A stretch of 64,000 bases of DNA from Solea solea (Eukaryota; Chordata; Actinopteri; Pleuronectiformes; Soleidae): contig NC_081150.1 of assembly GCF_958295425.1 (NCBI RefSeq), forward strand, positions 6,819,001-6,883,000, in the 5' to 3' direction. Positions 22,161 through 33,190 of the stretch are shown piece after piece. The stretch's first letter is position 1. Each line of letters starts with the position of its first letter. Both the position numbers and the translations under genes were made by a program. Below the pieces are notes generated by a model. The model ran no database searches, was not told the origin of the DNA, and was given only the letters and a program-made list of their open reading frames with translations.

Positions 22161-24061
22161 TAGGAGATGTCAGAATCATCGATCGACCGGTGCTCTAGGG
22201 CTTAATCGGGGGACTGACTGCCAGTCAAGTTTTTAATAATAATTTTGGATTTTTCATTAGTTTTTATTTAGTTTTGACCTTTTTTTTAAAAAAAAGTTTT
22301 ATTGCGTTTGCTAGATGTTACGACATAAATGTTTTATAAATATGTGTATAATTAATGATGTGCAAATGTGTACTAGAGTTGAGAATAATACCGTTTTTAT
22401 TGTCCGACTGTGAAATTTACAGTCTTTTGAGCAACTTAATCCCAGCTTCAGTTCAAACACAACCTGTCAAACACATCCAGATGAAGCTTTACATGAGTTG
22501 ACTGACAGTTTCTATTTGCTGCAGGTTGATCATATGACAGACAGACAGCTCACCTGGCAACCTGTCGCTTACCAAACAGAAAAACTGTTCTTGTACATTT
22601 AGACGGGGAAACTGATGCTGATATCAGTGTCCCATCTCTTGTATGCAATCCAAGAAGAGTGTCTCAGAGGGTTTATACATAAAATAATTATGACTAGAAA
22701 GTGCAAATTCTCTAGAGAGGGTTTATTTTAGTTTTTTGACAAACATGCATCTTCGTTTTTGGTCAAATTTGTATCAAGTCTACCTTTTTTTTGACATTTC
22801 TATTTGTTGTGTTTTCATGGTTGTTGTCTATGAAAAGTTCAGTGGAAAAACATCTTGACTGAATAATAAAGCCATCTGCTGACCATAGTTGAATCGGCCA
22901 ACACAGCGTGTTTGCATTCAGTTCTGTATGATACTTTGTTGATTTTTGGGATTGGAAGCTCATCTGCAGTTAAACATTACCCATAATTCCCTTGCATATG
23001 CCAACACTGCTGGACTGCATCTCAGTACAGTTAACAGTTTTTCCGCACCCATACACAGTCAATTGTGTTCAAATGCAATTTGGCAGATGTTGGACCACGT
23101 CATCACTCAGCCTGGCTGAGTGCGCATCATTTCCCACTATGGGGCCACAATCTGGTCTTTTATAACTGGTTTTATATGGTGTGCCAACATTAAAACAGCC
23201 CACACTCAACATACAGCAGCACAGCATTGAGGCAGCTGATGGAGAGAAAGACTAGCATCCTACACAGCACACAAAATAACATAATTTTGCCGACTTGAAA
23301 CCTGGGAGACGTCTTAAGTCACTGGAAAGTCTTGAGCAATTTTCAAATGGCTCCCAGTAACACACTTCGTTTTACCAACTTTTCCAAAGAAAACTTTTCA
23401 TTTCTATTGATGTTTTATTAAACACTGCACAAACAGTGAATTGAAGCTTTAGTGTTGTCCCTTGTAAATCATTTAAGGTAAGAGCTTCTATCACATTAGT
23501 AAATGGGCATTAAGGTGTGAATGTGGGTTGAAATGTGTCAAAAAAGAGTTTGGTGGAGGATAATTTATAATTATTATACTTTCTGTTCTGGGTTTGGAAC
23601 AGATGGTATGCCGTTACATTAAAAATACATAGTTTCAACCACACTGGAACATAGAAAAGCAGCCTCAGGTTTCCGGTTTCTCAGCTCTAAGAATGGTTTT
23701 CTCTAGAGGTTTAAGTGTTTCCAAAAAGCAGATTTTAAATCCCAATATTGATTAAATCATTGACGAATCAAAACAAATAAAACATAAAGACTATTTTTCT
23801 TCGAGCCCAGAGCATAGTTTTTTGTTTCAAATATTTCAGCAGTTGAACAAATGTGAAAACAAGCTGCGATATATAAAACCAACCTTTAATGTTTTTATAC
23901 AAACAATGTCAGTTTGAAAAAACAACTCCTGACCTTTTTAAAAAAAATCTTTCAAATATAGTTTCATCCAAGTTTTTAGGGGAAAACCAAATCTTCACTA
24001 CATATTTACATCAACACCAATACTTCTGTAGTGCAGGGTAAATGTCTAGACCTGTTTACAT
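22161..24061. other. trmt6-fermt1 spacer
   Basis: AT-rich DNA between the trmt6 5' end and the fermt1 3' end. It has a TTTTTTTTAAAAAAAA run near 22283 and no exon of MCM8, CRLS1 or LRRN4, which separate these genes in human. Confidence 0.6.
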
Positions 24062-24067
24062 TTTATT
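24062..24067 (-). terminator. Candidate fermt1 poly(A) signal AATAAA
   Basis: TTTATT on the + strand, about 145 bp after the fermt1 stop. A second AATAAA lies at 23414-23419, so a longer 3' UTR is possible. Confidence 0.45.
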
Positions 24068-24208
24068 CAATGAAAAATGCAGTTGTTTTCTTTGGCAGTG
24101 ATTTGCTCAGTGTGTAACATTACCACTGAACACTTACATTGTTACTTGTTACATTACAAGTAAATACACAGCAAAAGCAACTGATGAAGAACAGTCTGAT
24201 ATGTTATC

Positions 24209-27200
24209 TCATTGCTGGCCGCCAGTGAGTTTATGGAACAGTTCTTCATCCAGTGTCTCGTTCTGGTCTTTAGCTCGTGTGGACAGGAAGATGTAACCCC
24301 CAATGAACTCGTGCACCACCTTGCAGTCACAGCTCACACAGCAGAAGGCTATTGTCACCTGCTGGTCAAATTCTATAGTCACCTGGAATTACATAAAGTG
24401 GATTAAATATTCATGAGATCTGCTCTCATGGTGAAATCTGAATTATACTGCACGACAACTGCACACCTGTCTTATCTCCCAGTTGACATTCCACAGCTTC
24501 ATGTTGGCGAATCTCCACGTGGTGACGGGGAGGCCAGAGGACATGTCGATGCGAATCAGACGATTGTACGAGATCCCCAGAATCTCATCTTTCTTACTGC
24601 CTTTGAATCTGCAACACATGATGTAAAATGAAAACATCTTATACTAACATTATCCTAACCCTATCCTCACCATAGTTCCTCAGAAATGTGACTCAGGCTC
24701 ATTGGGACCAGGTTTTGGTCTCCATGAGGACTACTGGTCCTGCAAAGGTTTATGCCAGAAAATATGTAACATATTACAGTACACACACACACACACACAC
24801 TAATACATATTGTACTGTACCTGACAATGTAGTAGTTGATACCAAACTCTGGAAGTGACTGCCAGGCCTGAATAAATCGCATTTTGGCCTCCATTAGTGA
24901 CAGATGTGCTATGTTCTGATGGGCTTCCAGGATACGTGTTGTCAGCTACGAACAATAACGTGAGACAGAAGATGAAATAATAAAAAAAAAAATAGTGATG
25001 CAACACTGATAGCTACTGGCAAAGTCACATATGTCGCTGGTGGCCATAAACAGACCTGTTTGGTTTTGTGTTTCTTGGCATAGCGTGGGGAAACAAAACA
25101 CTCAGCATTCATCTCCATTGCGTCAAGGTCGGGAGCCGACTGGCCAGGAGGGGGCGCCAGGCTCTTCATTTGCAAAAAGGACTGAATATTCTTCACTTCT
25201 GACTTGTAGGAGCTGTAGGCCATTGTCTTTCCCTTAGAGGCAAGGATGCAGGCAGCTTTCCACCTGGCGTACTGCGTCTCCTGTGGCAGAAGAAGCACAA
25301 ACATACGTCAGCTACAATAGTATACATACATTGTATATTTTTATGTGGACAATTTAAGAAGAGGTTACATTGTCACATCGGATGTTCACTTCATTCATCC
25401 CATCAGCCACAGGGAGCAGAAGCTTGATGCCAAACTTCTTGTCTGTGACGTTGACGTCAGGAACAACTTCACAACCTGTCACATGAGGAGGAATATGTTA
25501 TATTGACGTACGTTTTAGAAGCAGACCAACATGATCTATAATTATAGTGACAATGAATAAACTGCAGTTACTGTGGGTGATTCAAAGAATAACATGACAG
25601 ATATTGTGACCAACACTAGGCCAAAATAATTCACCTAATCCACATTTAAACATTATTTTTAAGGAGAATAGCTTGGGTTTTTATCCATTGTGAAGACCTG
25701 CTTAATCTGAGAATGACCTTTAATATTGTTTCAGATAATTTTGTTTCACTGACCTCTGAGGTGAAGCTGCTCTATGGGTTCTCCACTGGAAGTCTCCTTG
25801 TTCTTGTAGTAGGAAATCGTAGTGTCCTTGAATACAAACCAGTACTCTTTGTAAGGCCGCAACGTCAGTCTTTTGGGCCTAATTTAATAGAGAAAACAAG
25901 CAAAGAAAGATAAAATGCTGTTTTTTTGCCTGAGGTACAGTTTAGGAAAGAGTACAAACTGTTAAACAGGCTTTATAAGATTATTTTTTAAATCAGCTAC
26001 CAGTTATCAGAGGGCTGTCTTCACATGATACAGTAAAATGAGTATAAAGGTGGGTTTACCTAAATAGTCGGAGGTTATCTGCCAGCTCTGGAATGTCTGT
26101 AATGTCTTCCTGGGGGCGGGTCAAACAACAGTCAATTATCCTGTGTCTTTTTGTTACATCACCATGTTAAGACAGGCAATCATCGGAGGCCTACATATCG
26201 ACTACAGCTTAAAAACAGGTGTTCTTCTGTTACAGAGCAGGAAAACTGCTAAAAACTGCTGTTAATATTCACTCCGGTGTAGTTCTGTTTAAAAAATATG
26301 TTTACCAGAATCCTGTCTGTGTGTCTGCCTTCAAGCGTCACCTCCAGGTTGGAAAGAGCCGCCTCGACTTCATCTATTTCTGGTTCGTTGGAGTTGTCCA
26401 ACGGTTCACTTGACATGGTCAGTTTACAGATGTGATACTGCAAAGGAATAAGGGAGAAATTTCACTCCTGATGAAAGAATCTCGCAGTGCTGTCCTAACT
26501 TCAATGATTAAATGTTTAGTTTTTAACTAACATGTACTAGACAGACAGACAGACAGACAGACCGATGGATAGATAGATAAGATCGCTAACTTTATTTATC
26601 TATCCCCGAGGGGAGATTGGGTCATCATAGCAGCGGTACAAATAAATCTTATTATAAATATAATATTAAAATACACAATACACCAAACTATACTATACTA
26701 TGCCATACTATACTATACACTATATACAATAAGATGCTTAGCAGTGGATTTTAAGGTGAAACTTAAAAGTTGTTGTGATGTTTCTCTTAACATGACTTAG
26801 GAGGTTATGCAAGGCTGGCATGAGTCAGAGGGAGGTTTGAGCACAGCCCTGTGTGTCAGCCACTGCATCAATGTGTATGTGAGAGATTTCTGAATCACTG
26901 TCCCAACAGAAATTGGCTGACATTTAGTCACATAGCATATCACATTACTGTGCCCATGGAAAAGTAAGGCTCCAGTGACGAGCAGCTAAATCTGTAATGG
27001 TGAGATTGTACTTTACAGCGAGGAGTTGTAATTTAGAGGTGCAGTGAGTCACTTTAGGTGCTTTTTGTAGTTGCTGACGGCATGATTCTGCCTCTGTTTG
27101 GTCTTTGTGAAAAGAAATGATGTAACATTAATTGTATGCCGGGCTCTGATAAGCAATACTATCAGAACCGACAGAGAAAGTGTTTGTGTATGCACTGGCA

Positions 27201-30200
27201 GTGCAGGGGATCACAGGAAAGAAGCATTTATCTCGTGAAACTGCTGAACAACCAGATTTTTGAGAAATAGAATTCACTTTTGAAACTTCTTGGTATTTCC
27301 AGCTTAACATAAAAAAAATCTCTTCTTGTGCGCAGTGTGGATATGTCGGTAAGCCACTCGAGATCTAACACTGCATTACTGAGACAATGGTTTGAATTTA
27401 CAGCTTCGGTTGATATTTAAAACGTTACACACTACAGTTTTAAGAGCACTGACTCACACCTTCCCTTCTGTCCAGTGTGGAGAAAGTTTGAATTAATTGC
27501 TGTACAAACAAAACTGCTGTCTCAGTTTTACTGGCTCCGAGTACTGAACAATATACAGCACCTTATATCATATTAATAACTGTGGTGATATAATATTCAC
27601 CTGTAGCGAAGCAAACATCAGCATTTCCTCATCAGTGCAATCTATCTCCTCCAGAAGGATGGACCAGCGTGCCTGTTCGTACAGCTGGGTTATCCTGACA
27701 GCATCATACTAAAACATAAAGACACAGACTTTTAGCTCAACAGGACCTGTTATAGTTATAACTAAATTTGGGTCACTCACTTTAGGATTGAGGTCAAAGA
27801 AGACATTGTATTTAAATCGAAGCATCAGCTTGTCGTCATCTTGGATATCTTGCTCCATAAGGGAACGAGATGAGTCCAACCACCTGTCAATCACAGCAAT
27901 AACCAACAATGTTATAGGATGAATACTAAACAACCTGAGAAACACCACCTATTTCTACTTCTAGGTTTCTACCCTGCATTGTTGATTGCTTTGTCCACTA
28001 CTGAGAGTGGCTGGTACATCTTGGCCAACTCAGCGGGCGGCAAGTTCGGCTGAGACTCAGCAAGAGGGTTTTCTCCAAACCAGAGGCTGGTGGCAGACAT
28101 CGGCATCCCATTCTCTGGGTCATAGGTTGCAGTCATGGTCTTACTGTACATGAGGGCTTTTGGGAAAAACACATTATAGAAAACAACATCATTATAAATG
28201 TCAAAACTTCATATCCAATGAGTTTTAAGAAAGATGCAACAATTGGAATAAAATAAAGCATGATGAAAATCAAGGAGGTAATAACTGAGTGAGTGTTCCC
28301 GAAGAAGAAATCCTGAAGAACATGGCAGCGCATGAACATTTTTTTCAGATCATATTGATTAATTAAAACTGAGGCCTGGAAGATTGCCGCAAAATCAATA
28401 TTCTGTATATGAATGTTGCGCATTTCTACTTCTCTACTGACCTCCAGGATAATTCAGACAGTGTGAATTAAAGATGGGTCAGATTTCACCAATTAAACCT
28501 TCCACAGCCCAGAGTGTTTAACTGCTCAGAGAAATCAGTACAAAACATGTGATTCCAGCCTTCCTCTTACTTTGATGGTTTTCTGTCACAGCTAGCTTTG
28601 GAAGCTGAACAAAATGAATAAACCAGAATTAACCAGAATCTCAATGGCAACACTCATATAGACATCTTGATTTATCATGGCAGGAAAAGCAAAGGTGAAA
28701 CTAATTATATTAGATGTTGATTCTACCATTTACTGCAATGCAGATGAAATGGTCTCCTTTAAATACTGCAAAAAAAAAAAAACTACTTTGGAACCCACTT
28801 CGCAAGTTATACCCAGTAAAATGTGAAAATACACAATGTGATCCACCAAAACAATCCAAAAATGTCATTTCACCCTTTTATCAGTGAACTTTTGCACTAG
28901 AACAGGCACTACAACCACATACATGACCATGTCTTTCGTCACATTAAAATCATGATGTGCTCTGCTCAGTGTGTCTTTTTCTTGACACATGATTAGGTGT
29001 CTCTGTGTTCTGAAACTTTTTTTTTTGTCTTTTTTAAAAAACAGCCTTGTTCTTTTCACAACACCTGAGCTTCCGGGTCCTCCAGTAGGCAAATCGATGT
29101 CCCAAATGTTCTCTCCTAGGTTTTTGTCTTTCTTCTTCTTCTTTTTGGATGGATCATCTGGCGGCTTCAGCAGAGACAGTTCCTCTGATCTCCTGATGTC
29201 TGAAACGTAGTAATGATGTTAGAGAGAGTCCTGTATTCACACTAAATCATAACAAAAGCAGGGAGGAGAGAGGGGTTTTCTAATAGAAAAAGTAACTGAG
29301 TAACTCACTGAGCAGTTGACAGATTTCTGCCACAGCCTTGAAAACCACATTGGAGAAGCTGACAGTCATTTTGATGGTCTTCATATTGGGAAGAAGCAGC
29401 AGCAGGGGTTTGTGCTGGGGCGTGTAGCGTAGGAAAGCATCAGCCTGTACAGCAGAATAATTTTAAATCATATGAGCCTTCCATGCAAGATCAATAGGCC
29501 TATATACTGTATGCCCTCACATTCCTTTTTGCGCTGACTTGGAGATTTTGTTACCTTGACTGGCCTGGGGGTAAATTATCCTGCCCCCTTTTATTGTTGC
29601 TTTTTATATGAAGTTGATAGTTGTGCCTATCTCTGGAACATATACTTTACTGTACGAGTTTTCTTCACTATAGAGCTATGGTTCTTCGGGTGTAAGTTAC
29701 ACTTTACATAAGGCAACTACCCAACAAATGGTTCAGACCTGGGCTGAGTGGGGAGATTAATATAATTCCATTTTTTATTTGCCTAGGATGAAAATACAAT
29801 CCAGAAGCTTCCACAAATGTTCACATAAAACCACTGATGGTTTTTCCTGCCCTGGGGAGCACACAGGAACACACAGAATTATTATAGCTCAGAATAGAAT
29901 ATTCTTCTCTCCAGTGGGAATTCAGGTGACTTTGTTTTATAGAGAAACTGAATTCCTTTTTGAGATTAATAGTGAATTTCGGTATTACCTGAATTCCATA
30001 CTTGTCCAGGGTCCAGTGTGTCTTAAGCAGCCAGCACGTCCTCTGTTCCCACCATAAGGCATGATCGGACCAGTCCTGAGGAGCCTCTGCAGACAGATTC
30101 ACATAATCGTAGTACTATCAATACTAGTACCATGTTATTATCACATTTATTGTATGTTTTTATATTGTATATCAAGTTTAAATTATCTTGGCGCTACCAA

Positions 30201-30872
30201 AACTGCTGCTGCCAATACAAACACTTGCTGTAGCCACTATTGTGTAGGTAGCTGCTAATGATAAAAGTGTGCTTTGATGAGTCTACCTGACATCATGTGA
30301 TGGTGGTGGGCTGAAATGTGTCCATTGATGACAAACTACTTAGTCATCTGTTGTGTCTCATGCTCTTTAAACAACCTTGCTTAAGTTTGCTCCTACATGT
30401 TTGTGGAGCCCTGTAAAAAGATATTGCATCCTGGTCGAACTTTGGCCCCTAAGGCTACACAAGCCAATGCACTGTGGCAAAACAATAGCACTGCAGCGTA
30501 GAAAAATGCAGGGCAAATAAGGGTGTGGCTTGACTAACAGACACGCTGTAGCAGTGGAGGAGGGTCAAAGCCATAATTAGAGGATAAAGAGAACTTAATT
30601 CTTGATGTGCAGAAACCTCTCTCTCTCTCTCTCTCTCTCTGTAGTTACATTTGGTACTTCTCTCATTTGAAGGACTACTCTATTTAAATGTGGTGCTACA
30701 CATAGCATCAAAAACACTCACTGATTTTCTCCACTAACTTAAGCATGAGGCCCCCAATGTGCAGGTCTCCCTTCACCCTCAGCTTAAATTTCATGGACTC
30801 ATCTCCATCTTTTTGATCCACCTGCACAGACAGCTCCCACGATGTCTCGCCATACTCTGCAGCCGTGATCAT
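24209..30872 (-). CDS. fermt1: Fermitin family homolog 1 (kindlin-1), 15 coding exons, 664 aa
   Basis: Focal-adhesion adaptor that binds integrin beta tails and, with talin, activates integrins; most important in epithelia. Coding exons in order: 30722-30872, 29989-30086, 29309-29444, 29065-29199, 27973-28156, 27781-27883, 27601-27708, 26306-26437, 26060-26109, 25754-25878, 25369-25475, 25056-25280, 24821-24945, 24467-24608, 24209-24382, all in frame. The FERM F0 region starts near [11 protein letters not shown], and F1 follows with [11 protein letters not shown] and a Lys-rich loop ([10 protein letters not shown]). F2 includes [12 protein letters not shown] and FFDLNPK, and a PH domain (about residues 365-460) carries [18 protein letters not shown]3 includes [18 protein letters not shown] and ends KLTGGQQ. 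It is closer to human kindlin-1 (677 aa) than to kindlin-2 or -3 as I recall them. At the integrin-contacting Gln-Trp pair of F3 the gene reads Leu598-Trp599. The start sits in the second exon, 4 bp inside its acceptor. Confidence 0.96.
24781..24800. repeat. (AC)10 microsatellite beside fermt1 exon 13
   Basis: Uninterrupted repeat 20 bp inside the intron that follows the exon at 24821-24945. Confidence 0.95.
26530..26800 (-). mobile_element. Non-LTR retrotransposon 3' end with GACA/GATA tract
   Basis: A (GACA)n/(GATA)n tract (26536-26578) is followed by CTTTATTTATCTATCCCCGAGGGGAGATTGGG. On the - strand this reads as a LINE 3' end running into a TATC/TGTC tail, a form frequent in fish retroelements. 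It is 5'-truncated, lies in a fermt1 intron, and fades out in an AT-rich stretch near 26.7-26.8 kb. Confidence 0.5.
27033..27443 (+). mobile_element. MITE-like element, family B copy 2, in a fermt1 intron
   Basis: Left end TTAGAGGTGCAGTGAGTCAC and right end TTACACACTACAGTTTTAA match the ends of the copy at 8250. The interior shares AAGAAGCATTTATC, AAACTGCTGAACAA and GAATTCACTTTTG in the same order. It sits between fermt1 coding exons 7 and 8. Confidence 0.65.
30617..30640. repeat. (CT)n microsatellite in fermt1 intron
   Basis: Uninterrupted CT repeat of about 12 units. Confidence 0.95.
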
Positions 30873-32407
30873 TGCCCTGTTCTCAAAAGACAAAGGAGAG
30901 ATACAGTGCACATGACACTTTATAGACAGGATCAGGTTTGGATATCACCGTCACAGAGGTACACCACATGAAATAATGCAAGGTAAAACCCACCACTATC
31001 TCCATTTAGACACACACTGGGGGAATTCCGCTAAAATATGTTCACTCTTTTCATGTGATCTTTTGTTTGGAAGGTTGAGAAACATCTGGGGTGAAAATAT
31101 GAGTCAGAGGATTAAGTGTTTCTCAACATCCTGTGGGAACGTCCAAATGAACTTGGCCAGTAGTTCACAAACAGATCCTTTCTTTTCTGTTCTAAGTGGT
31201 CACAGCTTTTCACCAACTTCTCCTGCAGTATCTCTACAAAGATACACTGCAGCCCCTTAAGTTCTAGATGTATGAATAAGATAATGGCAAACACACAGAA
31301 AGGCAGATGTACTGGCTGGTGCCAGCAAGAAAAAAACAGACTGCAGAACACAGCACATATATGATGTCAATTTTGCAAAAGAGTGAATGGATGAAAGACA
31401 TCAGGCTGGGAGGAAAGGGGAGGAGCAGGGAGGGGTATGTGGAATGTGTGACGAGCAGGGACATGAATCTGGTGCAGGAGACGGTGCAAAACAGCACATC
31501 TACACACACATACTGCACAAATCTCTCCATTTCATAAATGAACTCAGATCACTGGTGAACAAAGATATATGAAGTCATATACACTTCATATAGCTAAGGC
31601 CTCTTGACCCATTGTATGTGAGTACTGTGTATAAAATGTGTAGCTGGGGGCTAAGTTTAATGAACACACTCTGCTGCTGCTGCTGCTGTTGTTGTGCTGC
31701 CACCTCCCCTGCAGCTGCAGGGTACAGTTAAAAGTTTGAGCTTGCTGAAGGAGTACTTGTTGAGATGTGTCTAGTGTGATGAGCTGACTCCTAAAATATT
31801 ACAGTAAATTGAAGAACACACCAAAATTTGATGGACCATAGGATGATGGCATTTGGTGCCCATAGAAAAAAAGATCATCAAATGCATTATTTATGCAAAA
31901 CATTCAATTTCAAGGGGAGTGCTAATATTCTAACTGCAACATGGACTGTGATAACACATTTAATTAAAACTTCAATCTGTCATTTCCACTTTACACATCA
32001 GCAATTTTATGTCTCTTTTCCAACCAAAAACTGCTGTAGAAGATGGAATAACAGGAATGTGTTGAATAGCATGGTGTCATTTGTTTATTGTTAGAATCAT
32101 TCATACTGCGGAAAAATGGTCTGAAACCAAAAAATGGTTAACAATGCGGTTATAACTATCAAGTATCAAGTCATACTCAACACTACTGTGTCAGCACAAT
32201 TTTATAAATAGTGCAATGAACATTAAACATTAACTTCTGTCTACATATTGAAACCACAAACGCATAACTAAGTGTACTCTGGACTCAACTGGACCATACC
32301 ATAGTGATTTTCCCTCAGGTAAATGAAGGTGTTTATATAATTTAATCTTAATGAATCTGTAATCATTTATTTTAACGTTAAAGTCGTACATTTGAAACAG
32401 CTCCTAC

Positions 32408-32510
32408 CTTGATTCAAAGTTTTTTGCCGTGTTTCCTAAAACGTGTTGCGGAGTAAAATTACTCAGGAATGAATCTTCCTCTCTGTGGGAGTAGGAGACA
32501 CGCCACGCCC
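32408..32510 (-). other. fermt1 non-coding first exon (5' UTR, upstream edge approximate)
   Basis: On the - strand TTTGAATCAAG|GTAGGAG is a good donor at 32408/32407. It pairs with the acceptor CTTTTGAGAACAG|GG at 30877/30876, just before the start codon. Upstream the sequence becomes CG- and GAG-rich (CTCCTCCTCC on the - strand at 32535-32550), consistent with a promoter. The transcription start is not visible. Confidence 0.5.
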
Positions 32511-32701
32511 GGTTCACGCAGGTAGACCTCGAGGAGGAGGAGGAGGAGGAGTAATGTGTAGACTTCAGGTGGGTCCGAACACTGACTGAACCGTGGACAC
32601 ATATCTACACATGTATATACAGTACATACATGTACACATTATTTAGCTGTTCCCACGTAACATGTCGAAATGAAAAGACTAACTGTTCATATGACACACA
32701 C

Positions 32702-32730
32702 AGAAGCTACTAGCAAGGCTAGTAGCTTCT
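32702..32730. other. Perfect inverted repeat upstream of fermt1
   Basis: Arms AGAAGCTACTAGC and GCTAGTAGCTTCT differ only by a trinucleotide loop (AAG) between them, giving a 13-bp stem. It lies about 200 bp upstream of the fermt1 first exon. Confidence 0.85.
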
Positions 32731-32836
32731 TAAGAACTACTAGGATAGCATTTCATGCAGTAGCAATTAGCACACCTACTCTAATCCTTCGTCGTACTTA
32801 TTGGCGTCACGTTAATGTGTTTTAAAAAAAACACCG

Positions 32837-33054
32837 TTAAAGTTTACATGTTGTAATGCATGTACTTAAGGTAAGGGCCTTGGTTTAAGGTAGTTACCAT
32901 CATACGTCACCACGTTTGTGAAAAAAAGAATGTGCGTTTCCTGTGTTAAACCGGAACCATTACTACCATTACTTTTTGTTTATTGTTTTATTGTTGTTTG
33001 TTTTGTTAAGTGTCCTTGAGTGTTGGAAAGGCGCTTATAAATAAAATGTATTGG

Positions 33055-33096
<42 letters not shown>

Positions 33097-33190
33097 GAAG
33101 TGCTCAGGAAAGAGGGGGTGAGGAGTGGAGTCCTCCGTTTGTTGCAGTCTCCCTATTTGATGTCAGTAATTCTTACACACTGGAGCTTGA
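32837..33190 (+). mobile_element. MITE-like element, family A copy 3, interrupted by a SINE tail
   Basis: The left end TTAAAGTTTACATGTTGTAA is degenerate. The right part (GGAGTCCTCCGTTTGTTGCAG, then TTCTTACACACTGGAGCTT) matches family A closely. A block near 33005-33096 that ends in a TTA microsatellite is foreign to the family and looks like a later insertion. Confidence 0.55.
33005..33096 (+). mobile_element. SINE/LINE-type 3' tail with (TTA)n
   Basis: The phrase TGTTGGAAAGGCGCTTATAAA, then ATAAAATGTATT, then about 13 TTA units is the typical 3' end of a common fish SINE/LINE tail. The 5' part is missing or unrecognisable. The TTA tract covers 33056-33096. Confidence 0.5.
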
